DNA of 41,813 bases from contig CAZJCK010000028.1 of assembly GCA_964544635.1 (NCBI GenBank), forward strand, positions 1 to 41,813. Reading direction: 5' to 3'. Within the stretch, counting starts at the first letter, position 1, and each line of letters begins with the position of its first letter. Under the pieces are notes generated by a model. That model was not told where the DNA came from. It did no database searches and was given only the letters and a program-made list of their open reading frames with translations. Made by a program: the position numbers and the translations under genes. This DNA is from CAZJCK01 sp964544635 (GTDB taxonomy: Bacteria > Zixibacteria > MSB-5A5 > GN15 > FEB-12). Of this stretch, positions 8,752 through 15,731 are shown one piece after another.

Positions 8752-9423
8752 ATGAAAACGAAACTGAACGCCGTCGTGTCCGGGCTGGTGATTCTTGCCC
8801 TGGTTGGTTGCTCAGGCGACAGCCAGGCCGGCAAAGATGAAGGATCGGTCGACGCCCAACATGCGTCGGCCACCGCTACCGAGCAGGCGGAAATCGGGCA
8901 GCCCGCGCCCGACTTTACCCTCACCGACATGAGCGGCATCGAACACACCCTGTCCGATTTCAACGGCAAGTGGGTGGTCCTCGAGTGGGTCAACTATGAT
9001 TGCCCCTTCGTGAAGGCGCATTACGAGTCCGACAATATCCCGGAATTGCAGAAATGGGTCTTTGCTCAGGGTGGCATCTGGTTGTCGATCTGTTCTTCGG
9101 CGCCTGAAAAGCAGGGTTACTTTGAAGGCTCGACGCTGATCAGCCGGGTGACCGCCGAAGGCAGCCACACCGGGGCGTATTTGATCGACTCTGACGGGAC
9201 AGTCGGGCGTACGTACGGCGCCCAGACAACGCCGCATATGTATGTGATCAATCCAGCGGGTGAGTTGGTCTATATGGGTGCGATCGACGACAAGCCGGCG
9301 ACCAAAGTCGGTGACATCGGCGGCTCGATCAACTATGTAAGGGCCGCGCTCGAAGCCGGAATGGCCGGCGAGAAGATAGAAGTACAGGCCACCAAGCCGT
9401 ATGGCTGCTCGGTCAAGTACTAA
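8752..9423 (+). CDS. Redoxin/thioredoxin-like lipoprotein (AhpC/TSA family)
   Basis: 223 residues from the ATG at 8752. GAGGAG lies upstream, somewhat far at about 12 nt. A lipoprotein signal ends LALVGC (Cys20), so the protein is probably lipid-anchored on the periplasmic side. A low-complexity linker (21-48) leads into a redoxin fold beginning IGQPAPDFTLTD. The active-site region is NYDCPFVKAHY with Cys84; the second cysteine of a CxxC is replaced, as in many redoxins annotated as thioredoxin family. QTTPHMYVINPAG near 165 carries the cis-Pro-type loop. It ends in YGCSVKY with a late cysteine that could act in resolution. Encoded 62 bp after the DsbD-like gene, so it probably receives electrons from it. 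Its substrate is unknown. Confidence 0.88.
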   Translation: MKTKLNAVVSGLVILALVGCSGDSQAGKDEGSVDAQHASATATEQAEIGQPAPDFTLTDMSGIEHTLSDFNGKWVVLEWVNYDCPFVKAHYESDNIPELQKWVFAQGGIWLSICSSAPEKQGYFEGSTLISRVTAEGSHTGAYLIDSDGTVGRTYGAQTTPHMYVINPAGELVYMGAIDDKPATKVGDIGGSINYVRAALEAGMAGEKIEVQATKPYGCSVKY

Positions 9424-9454
9424 AGACACCAGCGCTTAACCGCCTGGCATATCC

Positions 9455-9488
9455 CGGCCCCGGTGAATCTGTGTGATCGCCGGGGCCG
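9455..9488 (+). terminator. Hairpin after the DsbD-redoxin operon
   Basis: CGGCCCCGG (9455-9463) and CCGGGGCCG (9480-9488) are perfect complements around a 16-nt loop, 32 bases past the redoxin stop, followed by the T-rich ATTGTATTATATT. This is probably a rho-independent terminator with an imperfect U-tract. The downstream TATTATATT could also belong to the promoter of the next gene. Confidence 0.55.
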
Positions 9489-9540
9489 ATTGTATTATAT
9501 TGCAGCCTGAATTGAACGGAGAAGAAACGGGGAGACAACC

Positions 9541-10212
9541 ATGCAGGCAAATCAGCGAGTGCCGTTGGAAGAATACAAGGAATACGATCCCGACGAAATG
9601 AAGCGCCGCGCTCACGAGTTCTTCGAGTTGATGAAGCGCCGACGTACCGTGCGCGACTTCTCAAACCGTCCTGTCGACCGCAAAGTTATCGAAGATTGTA
9701 TTCAAACCGCCGGTACCGCGCCCAACGGCGCCAACATGCAGCCGTGGCATTTCGTGGTCGTCAGTGATCCGGAAACAAAACGGAAGATTCGTGCCGAGGC
9801 CGAAAAGGTCGAGTCCGATTTTTACAACCGTCGCGCCCCGCAGTACTGGCTGGATGCCCTGGCTCCCCTCGGTACCGACGCCAGCAAGCCGTACCTCGAG
9901 GAAGCGCCCTACCTGATCGTCATCTTCACCGTACGTCACACCCTCGAAGACGACGGTTCGATCAAGAAGCACTACTATCTCTCGGAGTCCGTCGGTATCG
10001 CCACGGGTATGCTGATCACGGCGCTGCACAACGCCGGGCTGGCCACGCTGACACACACGCCGCAACCGATGAATTTCCTTCGCGACGTTTTGAATCGCCC
10101 CAAGGAAGACTCACCCTATCTCATACTCGTCGCCGGTTATCCGAAAGAGGATGCTACCGTACCGAAGCTGACCAAGAAGTCGCTCGACGAAATCGCTACG
10201 TTCGTCGAATAG
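9541..10212 (+). CDS. Iodotyrosine-deiodinase-like flavoprotein (nitroreductase superfamily)
   Basis: 223 residues; GGGAG six bases before the ATG. Nitroreductase fold binding FMN: KRRRTVRDFSNRPV (32-45) and TAGTAPNGANMQPWHF (57-71) are the FMN-contact regions. The overall sequence closely follows mammalian iodotyrosine deiodinase, including HYY..SVGIA and GYPKEDATVP. In the lid that encloses the amino-acid substrate, the deiodinase uses Glu, Tyr and Lys (human Glu157, Tyr161, Lys182). Here Glu91, Tyr95 and Lys116 have the same spacing (+4, +21). This supports reductive dehalogenation of a halotyrosine or a related phenol, rather than a generic nitroreductase. The N-terminal membrane anchor of the animal enzyme is absent, so it is cytoplasmic. 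The gene abuts, tail to tail, a cupin and a VOC-nitroreductase gene. The true substrate in this organism is unknown. Confidence 0.9.
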   Translation: MQANQRVPLEEYKEYDPDEMKRRAHEFFELMKRRRTVRDFSNRPVDRKVIEDCIQTAGTAPNGANMQPWHFVVVSDPETKRKIRAEAEKVESDFYNRRAPQYWLDALAPLGTDASKPYLEEAPYLIVIFTVRHTLEDDGSIKKHYYLSESVGIATGMLITALHNAGLATLTHTPQPMNFLRDVLNRPKEDSPYLILVAGYPKEDATVPKLTKKSLDEIATFVE

Positions 10213-10554
10213 TCAGCGATAGTCCTCGCGCACCGGGTGGAAGACATCGATCAACCGGCAAGCCGTGACAGAACGCGCCGAATGTGGAACGTTCGGTGGG
10301 ATCACCACCACCGTCCCCGGTGTCATGTGGTGCACCGTGCCGTCGACTGTCAACTCGAACTCTCCCTCAATACATGTTGCCACCTGTTCATGCTGGTGGG
10401 AGTGCTCATCGAGCGGGCGGTCGGGGGCGACTGTCCAGAAAGCCACCGTCATGTTATCGGTATGCACGAACTTGACCTTGTAGCCGGGCACCGGCTCGCG
10501 TTCGGCAGCTTCGTCCAGATCAACCGCCCAGGCTTTTCCTGGTTCGATGCTCAT
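10213..10554 (-). CDS. Single-domain cupin protein
   Basis: 113 residues from the ATG at 10554, chosen because GGAGGG lies directly upstream; a longer reading to 10572 lacks this. A small beta-barrel cupin: motif 1 is EHSHQHEQVATCIEGEFEL with His51, His53, His55 and Glu56 as possible metal ligands, and motif 2 is PGTVVVIPPNVPHSAR with His91. A divalent metal centre is likely. Such proteins serve as sensors, isomerases or dioxygenases, and the reaction cannot be read here. The start overlaps the stop of the upstream VOC-nitroreductase gene by ATGA, so the two are co-translated. The stop is immediately adjacent to the stop of the convergent deiodinase-like gene. Confidence 0.88.
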   Translation of the reverse strand: MSIEPGKAWAVDLDEAAEREPVPGYKVKFVHTDNMTVAFWTVAPDRPLDEHSHQHEQVATCIEGEFELTVDGTVHHMTPGTVVVIPPNVPHSARSVTACRLIDVFHPVREDYR

Positions 10555-11399
10555 GATTCCCTCCGATACCACGACAGATCGTACCGTTCCGGTGCTTCCG
10601 GGATCTCACCGACCGGGAAGCCGATTGGTGTGACGGTCACGAGGTAGTGATCATCCGGTATGTCAACCAACCGCTTGACGTCGGCGGTGTCCATATCGGC
10701 CATCCAGCAGGTCCCCACGCCGTAGGCAAACGCCGCCAGCATGAACTGGTAGGCGCCGATGCAGCCGTCCTGCACATGCTGGGTCGACAGGTTCGGGTCG
10801 GCGGCAATTGCCACTGCTTCCGGGGCACGTTCCAGAGGCGCATACATCTCACCGCCCATCGCCGCCAGCTTGCTGATCACACTGCGGTCGTTGATACGTT
10901 TGAAGTAGTACGACTGCTTGTTGTGCGCAGTCGGGCCGAAGCGGGCCAAATTGAGGATGGCATCGTACAGGTCATCAGACAGCGGTTGGTCGGCGTATGC
11001 CCGCACCGAACGGCGTCGGGTCAGCAGCTCGTCGGCCGAGTAATAGACCGGGAGCGGGTGATCGAACTGCTGAAACTCGAGAGTCCGCCCCTCCGGGTCC
11101 TTGGCGAAGAACTGGTAAACGCGGTATTTGTCGTTGTAAGCCGGTTCGGTGGTGGCGATGTCCTGGAGGTCGTCGTATCGGTCGTCGACCTGGATGTCGC
11201 TTTCGAAGAAGAAGGTCAGCACGCCGTTGGTGTCGGCCGGCTGGTCGTCCTTCTGGCAGAAGCCAAAGAGGAAGTTGCCGTGTTTGAACACCGTGCAGTC
11301 GGGCTGACCAAGCCAGATACGGGCGCCGATCCGTTTTGTGTAGAATTCGGTGATCTTGTTGAGATCTTTGGTCTTAAAGAATAGTAATCCACTCATCAT
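10551..11399 (-). CDS. Glyoxalase/VOC domain fused to a nitroreductase domain
   Basis: 282 residues. The first part (about 1-118) is a vicinal-oxygen-chelate/glyoxalase-like domain (GLLFFKTKDLNKITEFYTKRIG ... KDPEGRTLEFQQFDHP). From about 125 a nitroreductase domain follows, with the FMN-contact motif LLTRRRSVRAYADQPL and a second region GPTAHNKQSYYF, ending EAPERYDLSWYRR. VOC proteins bind small substrates, often through a metal; nitroreductases are FMN enzymes. The fusion implies two steps or binding plus reduction on one ligand. Two ATGs are adjacent (11399 and 11396); GGGAG lies at better distance from the second. It overlaps the cupin gene by 4 nt and faces a second nitroreductase-type gene, the deiodinase homolog. 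Confidence 0.88.
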   Translation of the reverse strand: MMSGLLFFKTKDLNKITEFYTKRIGARIWLGQPDCTVFKHGNFLFGFCQKDDQPADTNGVLTFFFESDIQVDDRYDDLQDIATTEPAYNDKYRVYQFFAKDPEGRTLEFQQFDHPLPVYYSADELLTRRRSVRAYADQPLSDDLYDAILNLARFGPTAHNKQSYYFKRINDRSVISKLAAMGGEMYAPLERAPEAVAIAADPNLSTQHVQDGCIGAYQFMLAAFAYGVGTCWMADMDTADVKRLVDIPDDHYLVTVTPIGFPVGEIPEAPERYDLSWYRRES

Positions 11400-11471
11400 T
11401 GCTCCCGTGTAACAAGCCGGTCCAGGTTAATCCGGGACCGGGTCAGGCAGACAAGATTGCCTGAAGCAGCC

Positions 11472-11487
11472 GACCTGTCAACAGGTC
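11472..11487. promoter_or_regulatory. Palindrome GACCTGT-CA-ACAGGTC in a divergent promoter region
   Basis: A perfect 7-bp inverted repeat with a 2-bp centre lies between the start of the VOC-nitroreductase/cupin operon (11399, minus) and the small ORF at 11614 (plus). Its size and place suit an operator for a dimeric repressor; no regulator gene is next to it. The remaining sequence of this 214-bp gap also holds the hairpin at 11564-11604. Confidence 0.35.
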
Positions 11488-11563
11488 AGGTGAATTGCGG
11501 TCTTTCTGGATATTCACACAGTTCTCAAGGAACCCACACACTGCGCTAATATGGGGATGGTAG

Positions 11564-11604
11564 CCTTGGCATGAGCATTCGACCCAATGCACAATTTGCC
11601 AAGG
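11564..11604 (+). promoter_or_regulatory. Hairpin covering the ribosome-binding site of the 64-codon ORF
   Basis: CCTTGGCA (11564-11571) pairs perfectly with TGCCAAGG (11597-11604), and inside it GCATT (11575-11579) pairs with AATGC (11586-11590). The outer right arm includes the AAGG of the AAGGAG ribosome-binding site (11601-11606) of the ORF at 11614. Such a stem would block translation until opened by heat, a ligand, a protein or another RNA. It does not match a riboswitch consensus that I know. Confidence 0.4.
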
Positions 11605-11613
11605 AGACTTCCC

Positions 11614-11808
11614 ATGGATAATTCCGACATAATCAAGAGCGGACCGGAAAAGGACTACTGGCACCTTTATCATCTTCAGCAGCTCAGCCCGTCGAGGTTT
11701 TCGCAGGTGGTGGGGCGTATACTGGACGGTCGTTATGGCCTGGTCGGATCGACCGAGGGCCGCCGCGTAGGCATGTGGCCGCTGCCGACAGCTCATGATC
11801 AGCGTTAA
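11614..11808 (+). CDS. Small hypothetical protein, 64 residues
   Basis: ATG at 11614 with AAGGAG eight bases upstream; an in-frame ATG nine codons earlier lacks such a site. The product is soluble with no signal peptide, begins MDNSDIIKSGPEKDYWHLYHLQQLSPSRF in outline, and has basic and aromatic residues. I do not recognise a family. It is followed 121 bp later by the DUF5335-DUF2934 gene on the same strand. The hairpin that masks its ribosome-binding site argues that translation matters. The C-terminal third looks less protein-like, so the gene is only moderately sure. Confidence 0.45.
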   Translation: MDNSDIIKSGPEKDYWHLYHLQQLSPSRFSQVVGRILDGRYGLVGSTEGRRVGMWPLPTAHDQR

Positions 11809-11929
11809 GTGGATCGGATAAAGCTGTTTTTTCAACCTGCCGATACTTACTACAGCAGATTTTGTTGTCGGTCCGGGCGTCTGTCTGCCCTTGCCCGACG
11901 TCCAGTGGACTAAACAGGAGTACATTCTC

Positions 11930-12421
11930 ATGAAGAAGGAAATCAAACGATCGACCTGGTCGCGTTTCTGTAAGCAGTTCAGCGCCCAGAACCAGTACCG
12001 CACCGCGACAGTGACGGTTGAGCGGGGGAAAACTACATTTATGGATGAACGCGACATGCCGTTTCTGGGCGTTCGTATTACCAAGAGCGGTCGGTACATC
12101 GACGGTGTCGAGCTGCATGTTGCCCGTACCCAGCCGGAGGAAATCGGCGAACCGCTGGTGTCGGTAAAGTCGCCCAAAGAAATCATATTGAAACAGGATA
12201 GCGACGGCAACCCGAACGAAATAATGATCAAGGCTGACGACGGCACCAAAGTGACGGTGACACTGGCCCGGACCGATCCGAACGAAATGCAGCGCCGGGT
12301 AATCGAAACGATCGCTTACAGTCTGGCCGAACGTCGTGGTTTCACGCCCGGCAATGAACAGAACGACTGGTTTACGGCTGAAGAGACGATTCGCAATACT
12401 GAGAAGATGCTGGCGAAGTAA
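11930..12421 (+). CDS. DUF5335-like plus DUF2934 protein
   Basis: 163 residues from the ATG at 11930, preceded by AGGAG at 9 nt; upstream in-frame codons have no such site. Residues about 3-115 resemble DUF5335 (KEIKRSTWSRFCKQFS... and a beta-rich middle). Residues 122-155 are a DUF2934 motif: IAYSLAERRGF then NDWFTAEETI. DUF2934 segments usually occur at the ends of small stress-related or phage-like proteins; neither domain has a proven function. No signal peptide, so cytoplasmic. The stop is 7 bp from the convergent hydrolase gene. Domain names are from memory of the motifs; DUF2934 is the surer of the two. Confidence 0.78.
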   Translation: MKKEIKRSTWSRFCKQFSAQNQYRTATVTVERGKTTFMDERDMPFLGVRITKSGRYIDGVELHVARTQPEEIGEPLVSVKSPKEIILKQDSDGNPNEIMIKADDGTKVTVTLARTDPNEMQRRVIETIAYSLAERRGFTPGNEQNDWFTAEETIRNTEKMLAK

Positions 12422-12428
12422 GCGACCG

Positions 12429-13346
12429 TTACTCGGTCATCGTCGCTTCCGATATAAACTTCATGATACTGTCGACCACCGCCTCGGCGTCGTAGTCGAA
12501 CAGCACGACATGTGCGCTTCTTTCGAAGCGCACTATGTTTTTGCCCGGTGCGGATAATTCCTCGTACGCTGCCATCGAGGCGTCATAATCCGCAATACCG
12601 TCCTGCGACGAATGCAGCCATAATACCGGGCAGTCTATGTCGTTCAGCGCCAACCGAGCTTGTTTGCCCGCCTCGACAACGTCAGCAATCGCCGTGATCG
12701 CCAGTTCCTTGCGCGCCTTGTAGCGCTTTAGCCCCTCGGGGTCGTTCAGGTTGATATTCCCTTTCGACATTCGCCGCACCACCGGGATAGCCAGCCCCAG
12801 TGTCCGCGCCCAACTCTCGACCGAGCCGGGGACCAGCGGCGGACGGTACAGTTTGAAGTAGGGCGCAATTACCACCAGTCGCTCCGGCGGCTGTTCGGCC
12901 GCCTCGGCAAGCGCCAGTGATGCCCCCATTGAAAAACCGATGATAATGGTGCGACCATACTCCGCCCGTAACCCGGCATGCACCTCGCGGACGGTTTGCC
13001 GCCAGTCCTGGTATGTCACGTTCTCCATCTCATACGGTGACTCGCCGTGGCCCGGCAGCACCGGCACATGATACGCCATGCCCAGGGTGTCGAGCCGTTG
13101 GGTGATCGGCGTCAGGTCGAAGGGTGATCCGCCGTAGCCGTGCACCAGCAGTACCGCCGGCGCCCGACCGTCGGCGCGACGTTCCTCAAAGTAGCGAATC
13201 TCACCGGATTCCAGAAGCCGCTCGATTTCACGGTCGGTCTTGCGTTTTACCCATGCGTTGTATCCGCCGATGGCGACGGCCAGGATGGCGAGGAAGACGA
13301 GTATGGTCGGTACAATAAAGAGCATGATGGTACGTCCGCGAATCAC
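12429..13346 (-). CDS. Membrane-anchored alpha/beta hydrolase (carboxylesterase-like)
   Basis: 305 residues from a GTG at 13346 that has GAGGGAG five bases upstream. Residues 8-28 form an N-terminal membrane anchor; the catalytic domain follows. The oxyanion/HG motif is VLLVHGYGGSP (66-75), the nucleophile elbow is GFSMGA with Ser139, the acid is Asp249 in SSQDG, and the base is His279 in RSAHVVLFD. It resembles the monoacylglycerol lipase/Est30 carboxylesterase group (serine aminopeptidase S33-like fold), so it probably cleaves carboxylic esters of lipids or xenobiotics. It lies 15 bp downstream of the secreted propeller-like gene, so the two likely form an operon. Confidence 0.9.
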   Translation of the reverse strand: MIRGRTIMLFIVPTILVFLAILAVAIGGYNAWVKRKTDREIERLLESGEIRYFEERRADGRAPAVLLVHGYGGSPFDLTPITQRLDTLGMAYHVPVLPGHGESPYEMENVTYQDWRQTVREVHAGLRAEYGRTIIIGFSMGASLALAEAAEQPPERLVVIAPYFKLYRPPLVPGSVESWARTLGLAIPVVRRMSKGNINLNDPEGLKRYKARKELAITAIADVVEAGKQARLALNDIDCPVLWLHSSQDGIADYDASMAAYEELSAPGKNIVRFERSAHVVLFDYDAEAVVDSIMKFISEATMTE

Positions 13347-13361
13347 GACACTCCCTCGCAG

Positions 13362-14438
13362 TTAACGCCAGAAATCGGGGATCGGAATTACAAAGGCGAT
13401 CGGCGGGTCGAGCGGGTATCGATCGTAAATGACGATGACCGACTCTCCCTCTATATACCAGCCCATCCCTTCGAAATTGGCACTGTATTGGTTGCGCTTG
13501 AGTTCATCAAACACCCGCTGTGTATGTTCGGCAACATGGGACGGCAACTCTGAGAAGAAATCCGGGTCAAGCGTCCTCAGAGAGTACAGCAGTTCGGCCC
13601 GCAGGTCGACCCGTTGTCCGACCGGTTGGCCGCCGATCGAAAACCGCAGCAGCCACTGGTGGCGATACTCTTTGGCGCCGGGATCAAAGACGGGCGGACC
13701 GTTCTCCGATCCGAGCACGGCGATAAGGCCGGTTTCTTCGTTACCGTCGTCGGCTGTCCATGTATACCACACCAGGTCGGAGCCGCGCAATCGCTGCGGA
13801 TAACGGTCCCGCCCCGACACTTCCGGCAGCGGTACCTGCAGTTCGACATACGACAGCGCCTCGGTCAACCAGCCGTCGCCGCCGCAGGGCGGCAGGTCGT
13901 ACACAACCAGCCGCGGAGCCATCCAGACACCGTCCAAAAGCGGCTGGGCCGAGTCCGGCAGAAACGAGGTGACCGGAAAACCACCCTCCCACAGAGCGGC
14001 CACCCGCGTCGAGCCGTCCGGCAGCGCCATCGCCGCCAGTCCCTCGACCCCGCGATTGCCCAGTTCGGTCATCTTCTTGCCGAAGGCGGTAATCATCCGA
14101 TAGTCACCGCGGCAGGAATCGCCCGGCGCCAACAAAGATGCCGAGCGTTCGGATACCACCGCGATCCGGCCGTCGGCAAGGATATCAATCGCCTCCAGGT
14201 CAATGGCGCTTTCGGCGCCGGGGAGGGTCCGGAAGGTCAGTTGCGCCGTATCAATCGGTATGATGCGCGCTGACGGGTCCGGGATCGTATACACAAAGTA
14301 GCCGCCGGGGACATCATCGCTGACGATATACAGGCTGTCGCCGACCCGGCAGATCCCCGAGGCCTCGGTAAGCGGTGGATTGGCCGCGATTGTCGTCGAC
14401 ACGGCCAGCAGAACGCAGATCAGCAGGTGGTGGAACAT
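13362..14438 (-). CDS. Secreted propeller-like protein, possibly phytase-like esterase or SdiA-regulated type
   Basis: 358 residues from the ATG at 14438, where a signal peptide starts (FHHLLICVLLAVSTTIAA). The frame stays open upstream but that part looks non-coding; there is no clear ribosome-binding site. The mature protein has repeated short beta phrases typical of a propeller: EASGICRVGDSLYIVSDD, AIDLEAIDILADGRIAVVSER and NRGVEGLAAMALPDGS. The D/N..EG(I/L)..L.DGR pattern followed by SE recalls phytase-like esterase and SdiA-regulated families. I cannot identify catalytic residues. It ends IAFVIPIPDFWR and is exported, with no anchor seen. It is followed closely by the membrane-anchored hydrolase. 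Function open. Confidence 0.8.
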   Translation of the reverse strand: MFHHLLICVLLAVSTTIAANPPLTEASGICRVGDSLYIVSDDVPGGYFVYTIPDPSARIIPIDTAQLTFRTLPGAESAIDLEAIDILADGRIAVVSERSASLLAPGDSCRGDYRMITAFGKKMTELGNRGVEGLAAMALPDGSTRVAALWEGGFPVTSFLPDSAQPLLDGVWMAPRLVVYDLPPCGGDGWLTEALSYVELQVPLPEVSGRDRYPQRLRGSDLVWYTWTADDGNEETGLIAVLGSENGPPVFDPGAKEYRHQWLLRFSIGGQPVGQRVDLRAELLYSLRTLDPDFFSELPSHVAEHTQRVFDELKRNQYSANFEGMGWYIEGESVIVIYDRYPLDPPIAFVIPIPDFWR

Positions 14439-14512
14439 GGTGCGGTCAGGATAGCCCGGTCGCAGGAGACCGTCAAGCAAACTCGGGCCTCGGTCTGCGC
14501 AAAAAAAGTTCT

Positions 14513-14539
14513 TTGAAATTTCGGCTTCTGGTGTATAAT
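14513..14539 (+). promoter_or_regulatory. Sigma-70-like promoter for the cys genes
   Basis: TTGAAA (14513-14518) and TATAAT (14534-14539) are 15 bp apart. The -10 is perfect, the spacing short. Transcription would start near 14546 and give a leader of about 240 nt before cysK. Confidence 0.45.
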
Positions 14540-14570
14540 GGACCAGGGCCGTCATGGACGGTTTGGGTTC

Positions 14571-14660
14571 ATGTTTATGCTGATTAAGAACATCGACATA
14601 CACAACCTTCTCTCGCAGCTTCACCTGCGTATTTTCCCGCTGCCCGGCGGGCGATGTTGA
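14571..14660 (+). CDS. Possible 29-codon leader ORF ending in Cys
   Basis: An ORF begins 31 bp after the TATAAT and ends TGT-TGA (Gly-Gly-Arg-Cys-stop). It has a second in-frame ATG two codons later and only a weak ribosome-binding site. It is placed where a leader peptide for cysteine-responsive attenuation would sit, but with a single Cys codon the case is thin. The ORF overlaps the folded element at 14589-14658. Confidence 0.25.
   Translation: MFMLIKNIDIHNLLSQLHLRIFPLPGGRC
14589..14658 (+). ncRNA. Predicted three-stem leader RNA before cysK
   Basis: AACATCG (14589-14595) pairs with CGATGTT (14652-14658) and closes two inner hairpins: CGCAG/CTGCG (14614-14618 with 14625-14629) and CCCGC/GCGGG (14636-14640 with 14647-14651). 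The three nested stems form a three-way junction in the transcript. I do not match it to a named riboswitch. Being directly ahead of cysK-cysE it could be a sensor of sulfur metabolites, or chance pairing. Confidence 0.35.
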
Positions 14661-14680
14661 CACCCCTGCATATTTCCGTC

Positions 14681-14700
14681 TGTCAGGCTGCAGCCTGACA
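14681..14700. repeat. Perfect 20-bp palindrome in the cysK leader
   Basis: TGTCAGGCTG (14681-14690) is directly followed by its exact reverse complement (14691-14700). As DNA it could bind a dimeric regulator, and as RNA it makes a strong hairpin 86 nt before the cysK start. No T-run follows, so it is not a normal terminator. I see no second copy in the window. It sits in the 14439-14785 gap together with the promoter-like site and the folded leader. Confidence 0.85.
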
Positions 14701-14785
14701 CTATCCAACTGAAACAGCCAACTTTCTGATCCGCGGTTGCAAGCTATCCGCCGCCGATCCGAACCCTCTCACTGGAGAATCGACT

Positions 14786-15709
14786 ATGCGTTTTAATAAC
14801 ATTGTGGAAGCGGTGGGACGTACCCCGCTCATCCGTCTCAACCGGGTCCCGGCTGCGGGCTCGGCAACTGTTTTCGCCAAGATGGAGAGTTTCAACCCCT
14901 GTTCGTCGGTCAAGGACCGCATCGGCGTATCAATGATCGAGAGCGCCGAGAAGGATGGACGATTGAAGCCGGGCATGACGATTGTCGAGCCAACCTCCGG
15001 CAACACCGGTATCGCCCTGGCTATGGTTGCAGCCGCCAAGGGCTACAAGACGATTTTCACGATGCCGGAATCGATGTCGATCGAGCGCCGCGCCATCCTC
15101 AAGCAGTTCGGCGCCGAACTGGTGCTGACACCGAAAGAAAAAGGCATGAAGGGCGCTATTGAAAAGGCGGCCGATCTGGCCCAGCGCGACGATACTTTCC
15201 AGCCCTCGCAGTTCGCCAATCCGGCCAACCCGGAGATTCACCGACGGACTACCGCTATGGAGATCATCGAAGACCTGGGCGACATCCCTCTTGATGCTTT
15301 CGTTGCCGGCGTCGGTACCGGTGGCACCATCAGTGGCGCCGGTCGCGTACTCAAGGACCGCTACAACGCCGAAATCATCGCCGTTGAACCGGCCGCGTCC
15401 CCGGTCCTGTCGGGCGGTGAGCCGGCGCCGCATCCGCTGCAGGGCATCGGCGCCGGATTCGTGCCGGACAACTACCATAAGGATGTCGTCGATCGCGTTA
15501 TCACGGTCGAGGCCGACCACGCCGTGGCAACGGCAAAGGCGCTGGCCACCAGGGAGGGCATCCTTGCCGGGATCTCATCCGGCGCTATCGTCTGGGCAGC
15601 ACTCGAAGTTGCAAAGAAGCTCGGCGAAGGCAAGACTGTCGTTACCTTCGTCTGTGACACCGGCGAACGGTATGTTTCGACACCGCTTTTTGAACACGAT
15701 AACCAGTAG
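14786..15709 (+). CDS. cysK: Cysteine synthase (O-acetylserine sulfhydrylase)
   Basis: Makes L-cysteine from O-acetyl-L-serine and sulfide with PLP, in the cytoplasm. 307 residues, the normal length. ATG with GGAG eight bases upstream. The PLP lysine is Lys43 in SSVKDR, preceded by an unusual MESFNPC (most relatives have an FNPGGS-type sequence). PTSGNTGIAL is the substrate loop, and GVGTGGTISG binds the PLP phosphate. ISSGAIVWAA near the C-terminus carries the Ser that contacts the pyridine nitrogen. cysE follows after 22 bp, so both steps of cysteine synthesis are in one operon. The long upstream leader with hairpins suggests regulation. Confidence 0.95.
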   Translation: MRFNNIVEAVGRTPLIRLNRVPAAGSATVFAKMESFNPCSSVKDRIGVSMIESAEKDGRLKPGMTIVEPTSGNTGIALAMVAAAKGYKTIFTMPESMSIERRAILKQFGAELVLTPKEKGMKGAIEKAADLAQRDDTFQPSQFANPANPEIHRRTTAMEIIEDLGDIPLDAFVAGVGTGGTISGAGRVLKDRYNAEIIAVEPAASPVLSGGEPAPHPLQGIGAGFVPDNYHKDVVDRVITVEADHAVATAKALATREGILAGISSGAIVWAALEVAKKLGEGKTVVTFVCDTGERYVSTPLFEHDNQ

Positions 15710-15731
15710 CAGAGAAAGCAAGGAATAGATC

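Noticed and set aside
11443..12249. 268-codon minus-strand open frame
   Set aside because: Antisense to the small ORF and the DUF5335-DUF2934 gene, which have proper ribosome-binding sites.
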